Below are positions 34,870 to 49,160 of a stretch of DNA of 64,000 nt, in pieces. Under the pieces are notes generated by a model. It saw nothing but the letters and a program-made list of their open reading frames with translations. It was not told the DNA's origin and made no database searches. Source of the stretch: Epiperipatus broadwayi (taxonomy: Eukaryota > Onychophora > Udeonychophora > Euonychophora > Peripatidae); contig JAQFVV010000049.1 of the NCBI GenBank assembly GCA_028023455.1, positions 5,445,149 to 5,509,148 of the forward strand, given 5' to 3'. Each line of letters opens with the position of its first letter. Positions within the stretch are counted from its first letter, which is position 1. Made by a program: the position numbers and the translations under genes.

Positions 34870-35945
34870 ATGTGTGAAAATATGAAAGAATAGCATCTTA
34901 CTTGACATTCTGCAAATAATATGTTAAACTTCTCCAGAGACTGTAAAAATGACATTAATAACTATTATATAAATATGGTTCTAAATTGTTTAGTAAAGTG
35001 GTAGAATGACTGTCTCAGAAGATGAAAGTGTACTCATCATATTTTGTCTCTTTCATTTCTCATGTTCCAAACATCATATGACCTTTACATGATATAATAT
35101 TTGATTACTTATTTTGCATATCTATATAGGAATAGATAACTCATTCAAAAATGCAAATTGAAACTTTTGCATGCTGCAAATTATATATGTTACAGCTCAT
35201 TAGACTATATGTTGTTTCCCAATTACTCTTTCATAACATGGTTGAAAAATCATAAAATGCTATCCTTTCTATTAGAAGTGACACATTTTTTTCCTTAAAT
35301 AAGCATGTTTATTTTGTGTCTAAAATGTACAAGTAAAATATATAAATAAATTAGAAATGCTATTATAAAATATAAGAATTGTTGTTGACAATTAAATGTA
35401 TGAAAGAAGCTTAAGATTTTCTTCATTAATGTTAAAAGAGTTTTGATTGGGTAAAATGAGTGGAGTTACTTATGTATTGAAAATATTATCATAAAAATGT
35501 TGAAGCCTGCTATTACAAAATTAATATATGATTCAAAATATATTTATAAAATTAAATGCAATATTTTCCAAATAAGATGTATATAATGGTACTTTCTGAC
35601 ATCAGGGCTGCATATCTCGGATTTTGTTTAACTTATTTCTAAAGATTTGCTAAATAAAAATTGAATAAACAATAAATATAAAACAAAATCATAACTGTAT
35701 TTTTGGAGATATGACAGTTTTGTGGATGCTTAGAATAATGATACTAAAATGTTAATTTGATAAGTAAAAATTATACCATATAAAGTTTAAGAAAAAAATA
35801 AATGTATATAATTTTAAAGTAATAAATATAGATAATTAGAGCCTTGTAACATATTCACATATCAGTAATAATTTTCAAAACATGAGTTGTGTTGCAACTA
35901 TTGAATATACATTTTGATGTCAGATTGTGCATACTAAATGCCAGT
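34870..35945. other. AT-rich non-coding DNA
   Basis: Nothing identified. Confidence 0.45.
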
Positions 35946-35948
35946 GTG

Positions 35949-35949
<1 letters not shown>

Positions 35950-36002
<53 letters not shown>
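35950..36002. repeat. (TA)~26 microsatellite
   Basis: An uninterrupted TA run. The overlapping Ile/Tyr-rich frame is an artefact. Confidence 0.97.
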
Positions 36003-36004
<2 letters not shown>

Positions 36005-36513
36005 GCAATGGAGTTATTGTGCACTGCTATACAAGATTCTTTTACAAATGGACAGAAATTGGTCCTATTTTACCTGAGAGTGTTTTAATAAAGAAGTATT
36101 CAATTGTTATGGCAGACTTAAGTGAGCAACACTAATTTTCCTGACAAATAAAAATTCTTCATAAAACCCCTGTAATGTAAGAAATAGAAAAATACTAGTT
36201 TTGGGTTTGTGAATTGTTAAAGTATCATGAATGTGAAATGAGTGAAGCACTGAAAAATCCCAATTTTTTAAAAATACCTCTGCAATGTAATGATTACTTA
36301 TATTCTACAAAATGTAAATCAACACTCTCTATTTTAATGTAAAGAAACAGTTCTAAGAAGCTAACAATAGACAGAGAATTACAAATTTTTTGGATTTCTC
36401 TAATTCATTTGATGATAGAAGGGTATTTATAAAATGCATATATATCAAAAGATGGTTGTCTGAGATGTGATATGATGTAGTTGAGATATTTATAAAAATC
36501 AAAAAATGTACTT

Positions 36514-36585
<72 letters not shown>

Positions 36586-36902
36586 CCTACCTACCTACCT
36601 ACCTACCTACCTACCTACCTACCTACCTACCTACCTACCTACCTACCTACCTACCTACCTACCTACCTACCTACCTACCTACCTACCTACCTACCTACCT
36701 ACCTACCTACCTACCTACCTACCTACCTACCTACCTACCTACCTACCTACCTACCTACCTACCTACCTACCTACCTACCTACCTACCTACCTACCTACCT
36801 ACCTACCTACCTACCTACCTACCTACCTACCTACCTACCTACCTACCTACCTACCTACCTACCTACCTACCTACCTACCTACCTACCTACCTACCTACCT
36901 AC

Positions 36903-36974
<72 letters not shown>
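36514..36974. repeat. Compound tetranucleotide array (CTAT)n(CTAC)n(CTAT)n
   Basis: About 17 CTAT units, then about 80 CTAC units (about 36583-36904), then about 17-18 CTAT units, with clean switches and no other interruptions. The open frame with repeating Tyr-Leu-Ser-Ile and Tyr-Leu-Pro-Thr units across it is a by-product and not a protein. Confidence 0.97.
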
Positions 36975-36979
36975 AGAAA

Positions 36980-39375
36980 TATCTGTTATATTTTCATTTT
37001 AAAAAAATCATGATTAGATATTAATAGAAAGCAATTAATAAAAATAAATAATAAACTGTAAACAATTTTCACATTCAAAAGAAAATACAATCTCTTGGTC
37101 TTACATGTAGATCAAAATGCCACAGTAAGTATTTACATTTTAAGAAAACAAAGCCCATAACTTTTCTTCCATTTTTTACTAATAATAGATTGTTGCACTA
37201 ACCATGTCAAATATTATAAATACAACTTTTTAATAAATACATTAATAAAATAATGTATGAGGAAAGAAATGACAGAAAACACAAAATTAAAGAGACATGG
37301 TTTATTGCACAAAATTAATATGTAATGAATGAGAGATTGAACAATATTCAAATTAACAAAAAATGAGTACTCTCAACAGACTAACCACAAGCATCAAAAT
37401 CCTTTTCAGATCAATTAATTCCAATTAAAAAATATATAACCTCTGTTTTGGACACATTATATAGTTTTAACAATGGCAGAGTATCTATATATATATATAT
37501 ATTGAGGCATTTAGATATAATGCCACGATAATAGAAATAATATAACACAAATTTAATTATGCTATTGGAAAATCCCATAATTTTTATTTAAATCTTATTT
37601 ATTTCTTTAGCTGGATAAAAAAATAATTACTAATTTTATGTAATGGTATATTATTCTTTCTAAAAAGATTCAGGAATATATGTCAATACTGTGTCTTATT
37701 AAGTATTTGGGAATAGTATTTAAATAGTACATATGCCATATTTAATGCAATTTGAACATTGAATTGTATCAATAAAATGGTATTAATTTATTATAGTTTT
37801 TTTTTTTTTTTTGCTTTTGTACCTAGATATCAAGATGTATACATAAATGAAGAAGTTTTATAAGTCAAAGTTAAATTGTAATATGCATCTTATACAAATA
37901 TGAAAATGATATTCATATTTTCTTTGTAAAGTCTAAAAGTTTCTAATGGCAATTTTCTATTTAAACATATTTTCATAATTTTAAAGTTGTCTTATGTTTA
38001 ATAAATATATTTTATTTTTATAATTATAATTGTTAAAAAAAATGTTATGATGGGAAGCAAGAAAAAAATTACATTATTTTAATTAACATAGAAAAATATG
38101 CTTTCTTATTAAATAAATTAATCAGGAGTTAGCAACAGATGAATAAGTTCTGCAAATCAACGATCAAACCGAGAACTTGCCCAATGTGAGGATGTTGGAT
38201 TCTATTTTGGATGTGAAGCAAACAAAAAATCTAAAAATAATTTTATTAATTAATGTAAAGATTATTATTATTAGCAAAGTTGCTTTTATTTAATTAATAT
38301 ATATTTTTTAACAATTTTATCATATTTTTATCAAGAAAAGATAAAAATGCATATTATTCTAAATATTGCAGAAAGGTATTTTGCTTATTTCTTGTAAAAT
38401 CTCTGTCTTGTGTTTTGACTTTAGCGTTTCCTATGCAGTTATTATTACATCTGATTGACTGTCATATAAGCATTTTTAAGGTGCTTCTGACAAAAGTTTC
38501 AGCCTTTCACATTATTTTTATTTTTTTAAATAAATTACGTGTATTTTCATTATGTGTTTATTAAAAAATAATACTTCTTAAAAATTATTTTTTGTCACAA
38601 ATTCTATTCAAATTAAAGGTCATAAAAGTGAATAATTTAATTTGCAAAATTAATCTCGATTTAAGATTAAAAGAAAATATTGACTAATTTTCTTTTACTT
38701 TAATTATATTGTTTTGAAATAGAAACATGTTTTTTTTAATTATTTCTGTACAAAGTAATCAAATGTAAAACAAAACAGAAATAGATAAATTTAACTTGGT
38801 TATTATAAATTGTATAACTTGTTTATGGAAAATTGAAAACAACTATTAAAATTCTCATCCAAAAATCATAGAGTAAGTTATAGCTTTTTTAACAGAATTT
38901 TCAATTTTTTTTTTTATAGATAACAAGACCTAATAATATACTAAGTCTATAAAACATACACTAATCAAAAAAATGTAAAAGTATTTGTAGAAGTAGAAAT
39001 GGTATTAATGAAGAAAATAATAGTAAACAAGCATCAGTAGGATGAAATTACAGAACAAAATATTTAAATTAGATTAGTGTCTCTTTCTCTAACTTTTGTA
39101 AGATGATTATCTAGAGAATAACATTAAAATGAAATTTTTTTCCCAAGAATGAAGACAAGTGAAAATTGCTTCCCTCAAAAAGTTTAATTAGCTGCTTAAT
39201 CTGTTGATTTTTTTTTTACTTGAAATTTCTGTTTTGCTAACTTATCAAAAGTTCTGTAATTTATATCTTTATAAGTCAAGACTCAATACTAATATTCTTT
39301 TAACTGATTTTTTTTTAAAAAGACACATGTTAACATTGGTGGTACATAACATCAATTTCTCATTAACAATATTCA
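36980..39375. other. AT-rich non-coding DNA
   Basis: Nothing identified apart from homopolymer runs such as T16 at about 37798-37813. Confidence 0.45.
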
Positions 39376-39378
39376 TTT

Positions 39379-39631
39379 TTAAAACAGGCAAAACTCACTA
39401 TATATATATTGCCACACACAGCAAGCTAGAGTAATCAATGGATATCAGAAGGCTTGTGCATAAAATCCCCATCTAGTGCTTACTCATCCAATATCCCCAG
39501 ACTAGTTTCTGGCTTATGGCCTTCATTAGTGACGAGCCTTGGATCTGAAAGCACTGCACCTATATCTTAGGATCTAATGCAACCTTCCAGCAATCACCTT
39601 TTATCTCCATTTAATTACAAAACTATGAATC
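39379..39631 (-). mobile_element. Single-arm relative of the 7.5-kb foldback
   Basis: Matches one arm and the spacer of the 7456-7887 element ('AAAACAGGCAAAACTC', 'GGCTTGTGCATAAAATCCCC', 'AGACTAGTTTCTGGCTTATGGCC', 'GGATCTGAAAGCACTGCACCT', 'GATCTAATGCAACC'). The second arm is missing and the sequence instead runs on into unrelated-looking DNA. The family may therefore be a longer single-copy unit that became a foldback at 7.5 kb by inverted duplication. Confidence 0.8.
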
Positions 39632-39639
39632 TTAAACTG

Positions 39640-42600
39640 AAAACACCTTAATGTTTTCAATCCAAGCCCATTAGCTTACATAGTCACATGGGTCTGAAAC
39701 CAGTTCAGTACCCATACATTTCATGTGATGTTTATTGGCTTGATATTTATTTTTACTGAGAATTTTGCAAAGTTAGTTGACTTTTTGTTTTATTTTGACA
39801 ATTCATTTAGATTTTTAATCTTTGATTAAATTCCAAGATAACTTTTTTAAAAAAAATATTGATTAATACTTAATTTTTGTGAAGTTGTTACCCATCTTTT
39901 TGATCCATACATGCAGAAATTGTTTTTGTCTCTTAAATTGGTATGCTTTTGATGTGCGGCTTTCCAAGTAGATATTATTAACTCTGTGGACATCACATTC
40001 AAAAAGAATTGAAGTAGAGATCCCATATATCTAAGATACCCATTTATTAATAGAATGTGCTGAAATGCAAAAAACAAAACGGCATATTTTGTATTTATTA
40101 TATTCTTATAACAAAATACATGATTTTTAAATTTATTTTCAGTTACAATCTAAAAATTATTTATTAACAAAGAAATACAAAAATATAAAAAGTAAAAAAA
40201 AAGTCATTTCAAATAACAGAAAAGTGAATATTTGTAAAAACAAAATACATGCACAAAATTTTTTTAAGGTTAATTAATCAGAATCTTTAAAAATTGACTT
40301 TGTAAAACATTTGAAATAATTTTTATAACACTGACACTGCAGTTGTGGCGCCCTCTAACAAGTTTTATCATGAATATCACTTATGAAATACCTGTTAAAA
40401 TCAACTTGATGGCTTAAACAATATAGTCTATATTAATTATATACAATGTAAAACTAATCATAACTTTGAATGTATGCTCTTGACATATGTATCAATATTT
40501 AAGAAAAGAGCTTGTATTTTTCAAATTAGCCACAAACTATATGTGGTAAAACATTCACATGAATGTAGTTCAAAAACTTTAAACACAAATCCCAATAACT
40601 AAGTTTCTTTACTTGTAAAAACTAAAATTATGGTCATCATTTAGTTTATCAAAACACCTTTTGTTATAATTTATTGGGTGCCTAGCTAATTTTATATATT
40701 GTTTAATGTAGTATATTTTTATCAATATGCAATAATAATTTCCTGAGATACCTTGTATATTGATTTTAATTAAATGACTTTTAACTCTCCTTTTGTGATT
40801 TGTGAAAATCTTTGGAATTGTACTGCTGCCATCTAAGAATGTTTTTACATGCATCTCATAAAGCACTTGTTTTGCTCTTGAGTTTTTAGCTCACAAATTT
40901 ACTCTTGCATTTAGTATCAGTTTAACCAATATAAGACAATGGCTCAATTAAAAGAAAAAGTATTGATCACCAGGAAATATGAATTTATCCAAAAAGGCCA
41001 CAATAAAAAGTTTTAAAAAATGTAATTTATGTTTTTTTCATTATTAAAAATTTTATTATACTAATTATAATATGTAGAGTTAAGTTTAAACTGTCCTTAC
41101 TATAAATCGTTATGAGAGACATGTAATTATAACATTATTTTTATAAAGGTAAACATTTTTTACTGATAATTATGAGTTTTATTTTTTTTTTTTTGAAAAA
41201 CAATTATAATAACATTTTACTGCCTTTTTAAATGAACTATATTCAAAAATATTTTGTAATATTTTATATGAACATTTATATAAAAATTACAATAAAATCT
41301 TTTTATGTTTTATGTATACAATCAGATTATTTTATTGAAATCAGTCATATATGATGGAGGAAAATGTTTTTTTAATTATGTTTTAACAAAATTGGAAAAA
41401 AGACCATGTTGGGAAATTCAATTAAACATGAAATAAATAAAATGACATGGAACAGATTAAAAACTCTTACAGTTTGTCTACTACTTGTTTAATTGTTTGT
41501 GATAGTTAACTATGACTTTGAATAATGCACTAAATATTATCTTTTAAATTTTTTCTATTTTGTTACAAGGATTTATGTTGTGTATTCCAGATAAACAATA
41601 ATATGTATGTAATTTCTGGATTGTGAATTTTCTATTTTAATGTTAAATATATAATTCAATGATTTGTTAAAACCTTTATAAAATTTTTACTTGATGCAAT
41701 TTGATTGATGGCTAAAGTTTTGAGGTCCTCAGTTTTATCTTTCAATAGTTTATCATTTATAATTCATTGTTCTAAAAAATGTAGACTTTTTTCACCTGAT
41801 TCTTGAAAAATGATAGAATGTCTATGTATGATATCTTTGTTTTCAAACAAATGCCAAATGTTCTTAATATATCATGGACTGTAAAATGTATTCTAGACCA
41901 ATAAAATAAATTTTGTAATCTATATTGTAACTTATTAAAGTAGCTCAAAAGATCCATTGTAACATATTAAAGAGAAATTCAAATGTATATTAAAATATCA
42001 TTGGATTGTCAAAAATCCAAATATCATTAAAATTTCAAATATTCAAATATTATATTCATTGTAACTAATAAAGATGATCAAACGATCCAAATGTATTAAA
42101 TAATTAAGAAAAGATTCAAATATAAATATTTAGCTTAATTAACAAAAAGCATTGTAGCTTAAATTAAATTATGAGAAGAATACCTGAGTAGTGGCTATTA
42201 AACAAAAAGGTCAGACTGAGTTATCAATCATATTAAGGGTCATTGGATTAAATGAAACATATTTCTATAATTAGATTTCTCAAGATATCACAATATCAAT
42301 AATTATAAACAAATTATTAAGAATGACTACTATAACTCAGGTATATGGAAATCAAGTGAGTGAGTACACTAGTAACTCAATAAAATATCTTCTCAGGTAT
42401 ATCCAACTGTAGATTTTACTCACTTTCATTTCTTGGTTTGATGTTAAGTGCATGTCTAAGTGAACAACAAGTGAATAGGGTCTATCAGGGCACCACTAGA
42501 TTATTTGAATCTAGACACAGTTATATCTAATAACCTTTCACATGTACCAGGTTTGAATCCCTTTTGGTACTTTATTTTTAATAAAATGGAGGATTTTGCT

Positions 42601-42911
42601 TTTTAGAGCCATACCACTGTATGCACTAATATCTAAGTAAACATAAAACATCTTTAAACCAAAGTGGAATTCATAAAATTCATTAGACATAAATCATTTC
42701 TTAGATCTTAGCATAACAAATGTGTTTCAATATTTTTTTATAAGTTTTACTAGCTCAGATTACTATTAATTTAGGATGGCAATTCACTCATCCTTGCATG
42801 AAATAGATGATGGGATGGTGGTTATAATAATACTAAGAAATCACTAAATACTATGAAATCAATATTTATTTATGGCCTTTAAACATTTAAACAGCTCATT
42901 AATTAAAATGT

Positions 42912-42942
<31 letters not shown>

Positions 42943-45900
42943 AACGATAATGACAATGGTTTCAACCACAGCTTTAGGACTAAGCCTAAACATAAAACCT
43001 AATTTTTATAAAGAAATTCATAATTATTGTTAATCTTAGCATATTTAATCATATCTTAAACAACTAATATTCAACCATTGATGATGAATGATCACACTTG
43101 ATAAAGACTACTCTTAATGAACTATATACGCCTTGTTTAATAACATAAACTAATATTTATTACTGCATTTCTAACATATACATAAAAATTTCTATATTTA
43201 CATGAAAATTTATATTAACAATAACATCAATAATCATAATCGACTGTTTTAAAATCATAACATTAAATTTTAAATTCTTCCCCCTTTCCCGTAAATGTAT
43301 TTCAAAAGTATATTGTATTAAATTGGGTAACCGATTTGTTAAAATGTTCCATCCACAAGAAAAGTATTTCATATAAAAAAAAATATTCACTCATTGGCAC
43401 ACATACCTTATAAATCTAACATGTAAGTAGAATGACAAAAATAAATGTTAGTAAAATTGGAAAGAGCAAGTTTTAGAAACAAGTTTTAAATTATTTTCTC
43501 CCCCTCTTTTCTAAGCTGAAACCTATACTTTCTTAAAACAAAATAATTTAATATTTTAACACTGCTTATTACTTCACATTCACACACAATTATACACATG
43601 TAAAAATATTATTATGTAGGTGTGTGTTTTATCCCATAATAACAAAATATTATTTAAAACCAAAATAATAATACAAAAAATTATTTTACACATTAATATT
43701 TCATAACTGTAAATTAATAAACAAATAATTTTGATACATTCAAGATCATTTATGAAGCTCAAGGTTATTATTGGTAAGAAATTATTGGTTTTAATCGATC
43801 TGAATTGTCTTTAAAAGTTCTTTAAATAAACTATACCACTTTATAGCTAAAATTTTATTAAGACTCTGATATCATAAAGAAAATATATCAAAAAAAAATT
43901 TTATACTACCAGTTCTTTGTAGCGACTTCTAATGAGTCAAATTTCTCTTGTTTAATGTCTATCTTTGGCAGCAACAATTTCCATGTTTCTTTGGAACAAT
44001 CTCTTTCTTAAAGTGTATAATTATTTGATGATGATGATCCTATTGAGGTTATTTGCTTTAGTGGACAATTTGGAAATCTTTATATTAATTTTTCTTCTCT
44101 TCCTGTCAAGCATGATTCTTTTAGTGGATGAAATACAGCAGTTGTTTTCACGTTTATAAATTTCCTGGGTTTTAAACTCAGTTACTGGAACAATTAATTG
44201 GACTTGATGATTAATATTTATCAGTAGATTAATTCATCTTTCTGATCTCCTTCAAATGCAGGTGAATGTTTTCTTCTTTCTATTTAAAAACATCTTATTT
44301 CTCTGGTCAGTTGAAAGGTGTAGAATATTATTTTTCAGACAAGACATCTTTTCTTTCCTATATGATCTGCAGCTCCACGATGGTCAGGTCTTGATGGGAC
44401 ACATATCTAATTTTTCTACCCCATCATTTCTTATATTTTCAACATTCAAAACTTCATAAAAAAAGATTTTTAAAAGAAAAAGGTTATCTAGCAGAATTAA
44501 AAATGTTTGTCTGCTTTAGTTTCAATAATTTTTTAAAAAGTCTCTATCACAAATATTATAATAACAATAATCTAATAGCTCAACTGATTTTCCAGACTGC
44601 TTTTATATCCGATTTTTGAGTCAACTCACCCAATTAGAGTGATAGTGTGAATTGCTATTTTTGACCAACCCAAAAAAATCACACACCTGGTTTTCAGACA
44701 CTTTTGTCTTAAAAAAATAGACTTAATCCTTTTTCCTTTTTCACGTATATCTGTAATATCTAAAATTGGAGTTTCTTTCCTTTAATCTTAAGATGAGACA
44801 ATTTCAAAATTAGAGTTCCCACCAAGCTTAAGCTCCCAAAATGACAAACAATCATTTATAAAAACAAAATTGCTACAAAAATAGATATCTGATTCAACAG
44901 ATTTTCCCTTAACACAAAATTGTAAAAAAAAATAATTTGACAGATTTAACCCTTCTTTTTCTTTCAATATTTAATAAATGTAAATTTCTGTATGTAATGT
45001 ACACACATACTTTATCATTTCAAATCATTCATAAACTGACATTAAATAATATAATTGCTAGCTTAGTAATTATAACCCTAATATTTAAAATTAAATCCTT
45101 AGCTTTTAAATCCCAATTACAATTATAGAAAAGCAAAATAGAGGTATAGAATAAGACATTAGAATTGATCAAGCATAGGTTAGTTTTAAAGAAAGTTAAA
45201 ATGTTTAATATCTGAAATTTAATGATGGCTAACTAAATAGCTTTTATAACACACACTGCCTATACATATGCATTATAACATTGCTTTTTAACAGAAAAAT
45301 TAAATATTGAATAGTTTAAATGTGTGTATTACCTTTCTATCAACACACAAACAAATAAAGAATATAATTGTTGACCCACTTTCTTTCTGTCTAAAGCTTT
45401 TAAAACTGGATCTTGTAGGGTTTGAACTTGGATGCCCTACAGCTTCATTTATTGTTATATAAAAATGTGATGATGATTTTGGTTTTACATTTTCTTACAT
45501 GCACATTATTATAAATTTAGCTAATGACTAAATTGTAATGGCACAATATAAAAAATGTTGTCTCTAAGGTGTCCAAAAAACTTGGTGTGTATATATAACA
45601 ACTTACTATTCATCATGACCATATGTTTCAGATTTATCTATGATTTTCTTGTTATTAATATTATATTGATGATGGACTGAACATATCTGTTTATTCAAGT
45701 ATAATTGCTGAATTAGTGAAAATAAAAAAGTGAATAGCTAAGATCTAAATATCTGCTTTCAAATCTAATAGGCATGCAATTGAGAATTTTTGTCCTATGT
45801 AAAATCAGAAATGGATCCGGTTGCAACAGTACTCATTTACTGTCATCTCACTTCCCATCAGTTCCTGGGTTTTGTAGTGGACAAAGTTATTTTATTTATG

Positions 45901-48895
45901 CTTTTAATACATATAAAATCAGATATTTAATCCAATTATATTAAATGAACAGGACTTTTTTGTTATTTCCAATAAAGGCTTGCATAATTTCAAAATGTAT
46001 GCTTGTCTTGAACAATTCAAAATGACAAGAAATATTCATTTAATAAGGACAAATTTGAAATAACTTTTTATTTACATTATGAATATTTGATAAGATTGTT
46101 GTTCTGATAAATCATCTGTCAAAAATAAAATAGTAGCAGTTGAGACGGATGCTGTTTAATGTTTCTTATGTCAGTTCTTATTAAATCTATGCAAAAAAAA
46201 AACGGACTTATTATTTATCTACTATATGCTATCAACTTCACTGTTTGTAAATCAAACATTAACGAATAAAACAACTGTTATCTAAGTAAAAATTAAGTAC
46301 AAATTAATGTTTCTGATAATCAGTGATGATTGTAATTTTACAAAATAAAAATTAACAAGGTTTAATCGCTATGATTGTCTTCACCTTCTAAAAATGTAAA
46401 TGTCATCTGAGGTTGAGTTCAGTTTGAACACAGAAAAAATTATTAATGCTATAATATTGTACAATAACTATTTCAACACTTCCTTTATATGTAAAACTAT
46501 TTAGCCTTCCTTTTATAAATATACTCGCAGCCTTTTTAATGACATTAATAATGATATTGTATTTCTTGCAAAAAAAAAATATAATTTATTTTATAAAAAA
46601 GATAAAATCAAAAATTGAATGACCTTATTTTTTAAAGCTGGTTTGGAAGAAGAAAACGTATTGCAGATAGATATTTTATCAGAATGAGTTTTAATTTTAT
46701 TCCTTCTATGATATGACTAATTCTTTAGTTAATTTTAACTTTTTCAAGTTGTATCCCTTAAAAAATAACAATAGACACATTTGTAATGCTTTTGTAAAAA
46801 TCAAGGGATAATTACTGACAACAATGCATAAAGAGAAAAATTACTTTAATGATGGAGATAAAATTAAATTTAAATCTCACACTCAATTTGCATTATTATT
46901 AGTAAATATTAAATAACATTCCTCTAAAGTATGTCATTTCTTTAGATTAAAATATGAATGTAGATTTAACTGACAATAGTTTAATGGAAGGTCAAAAGTT
47001 GTATAAATTATTTCTTTAAACTTAAAAAGTAACTTAAATTCTGTCACATTGTAAAACATTTCACTATAAAAAAAATATGAACTTAGATGTATTATTTTTT
47101 TTACTGATTGTAAAAGAATCATTGTAAAAATAGGCTCTTTTTAAATAATAGGCCAATCTGCTATTTTGTATTTTTTTTATATCTACTTATTATTAAAAGA
47201 ACAAAGAAAGATATGACTTTAAAGAAAAGTGTTAATTAATACAAAGTATTCATCATGTTTTCTAATTTTTTTTACCCAAAGATAGTTTTAGATACTTAAA
47301 AAAGGAATACTAAGATCAAATGCTAACCTGAGCATTATAATTTTTTTGCAATTGTTTATCATCAGGAACAGAACCACACGATTTAGTTGTCAAAGAAGAT
47401 GAATTACTTCCACCCTAATCCCCTCAGAATATCTTGACAATTTGAAATTTTAAGAACAAATATTTTGTAGAATAAAAGCACAATATTAATTTTCTTTTAC
47501 AATTTACTATTTGTTGACCCATTGCCATCCACAATACATATCAGAGTTTTAGATAATTTATAAATTTTATAATGTATAGCCTATTTATTTATATTTTCTT
47601 TACAAAATATCTTGGTTCTTGCTAAAAAAATTGAAAAAAATTCATAATTTTAATACATTTTCATGTTATGAAATCTATTCTGAAAGTTTAAAATTAATAT
47701 TGAGTATCATTAACAAATAGAAAAATGCTAATAAAACCATAGAAATGTCTTTTTTATATTATATTTAATTACTTTATCTAAAGCCAATCCCATAATATTC
47801 AGTTTCTATAAATTTGTTTAGAAGCTATAAGACCAAAAAACATAAGGACATATTTATAGTGGATAGAGTGGATAATTGTAGGAGTTTGAAATCTGGATTC
47901 AAATCCTCTTTAATTACATCTAGGTTAAGTATATACACTATACTTGCATTTTAATATTAATAAATATTCATGAATCTTTTTAGAAAAAAATATTAAACTA
48001 CAACTTTATAATTTTAATAAATAAGATCAATCCTATAATCATTTGTATGTAATAATATGTTTTATTATCCCTGTAGAAAGTTGAGTATAATTGACTATAT
48101 TGACTCTTTTAAAATACTTCTCTCAGATTTGAATTCAATCCAGAGACTTTAAGCTATATATGCATAAATAATCAAATGTTTTTTGTTCAAGAATTTTATA
48201 AGAAGTGTGAGTACTGTAAATGATGAGGCAGAGTTGTGATCTAGAAACTTTGAACTCTAATGTATGTCACTCTATGATTAAGCAGGATAATTTTTAGCTT
48301 AGAGACTATAAATTTATCATTCTACTAAGTTTCACAGACATTTGAATTCATTTAATTTGAGTAATTCTGAAGATTATTGAAATATTGACTTGTAAAGATT
48401 TCAAATTAACAAAAGATATTACTTTCTAATAAGTACATTCAAAATTAAAAATACACTTTTTTGAATATATTTTGATAAAATAAAGCACTTTTAAAGTAAA
48501 ATTAAAAAATAAATATCAGTATATATATTTTTTACATTTCTATTTTTATTATACTAAAATTCAACTAATTATAAATTATTTAATTTTTTATTTAATTAAA
48601 AAATTATAATTGTACAAAACAATTATTAAAAAATACATACTTTCTCTTTGATATAAATTTATAAAACAGGACATTATAATTTAAAAAATAAAAATAAACA
48701 AAATATTGATTATATAGATATTTTATGATAATTTTAAAATTTAATTAAAAATTATAAAAGAAATTAAATTAAAAACGATCAATGATAATAATAAATAGAA
48801 ATATAAATTTATGTCTGTTTAATGAAAAAATAAAGTTTTATTTTTATAACAAGTTTAAATAGAAATTTAAATAAATTAAAATATAATTAAATTTT
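39640..48895. other. Long AT-rich stretch, no identifiable gene
   Basis: I examined open frames here (39847-40077 minus, 40609-40866 minus, 43160-43390 minus, 43965-44459 plus) and found no known motif. A GAT microsatellite sits at 42912-42960. A tRNA-like 'CAGGTTTGAATCCC' at 42547-42562 is an isolated B-box-like match. The interval 43930-44460 is slightly less AT-rich and could be old coding debris on the minus strand. Confidence 0.4.
47855..47965 (+). repeat. Partial copy of the ~450-bp tRNA-like repeat
   Basis: Contains 'GGATAGAGTGGATAATTGTAGGAG', 'TTTGAAATCTGGATTCAAATCC' and the following 'TTAATTACATCTAGGTTAAG' and 'ACTTGCATTTTAATA' blocks. The order is the same as in the plus-strand units at 16.0-16.5 kb. 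Confidence 0.7.
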
Positions 48896-48898
48896 AAA

Positions 48899-49130
48899 TA
48901 TACTCTTCTATGTATAATTAAAATAAAAATATGACGGGATGTAAAACTCCATTTTTATAATTTCACCATTTCTATCGCTTAGTTAGTTTCTTAATTTCTT
49001 TTTTTAAAAATTGAATACACTCTTCTATGTATAATTAAAATAAAAAATATAACGGGATATGAAGCTCCATTTTTATAATTTCCCCATTTTTATCGCTTAG
49101 TTAGTTTCTTAATTTCTTTTTAAAAAATTT
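48899..49130 (+). repeat. 117-bp tandem duplication
   Basis: The unit beginning TA(T/C)ACTCTTCTATGTATAA occurs twice (from 48899 and from 49016), with few changes. It includes 'ACGGGAT' and 'TTTATAATTTC.CCATTT.TATCGCTTAG'. The second unit ends just before the frame at 49161. Confidence 0.9.
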
Positions 49131-49160
49131 GAAAGAGAAAGAAATGAGAGGATTTTAATA

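Noticed and set aside
36506-36976. Long open frame of Tyr-Leu-Pro-Thr repeats
   Set aside because: It is the translation of a pure tetranucleotide microsatellite; there is no other coding signal.
42540-42565. B-box-like 'AGGTTTGAATCCC' considered as a tRNA or SINE
   Set aside because: No A box at suitable spacing and no second copy in the window.
43930-44460. Less AT-rich segment considered as a decayed gene
   Set aside because: All frames have frequent stops and no recognisable domain.
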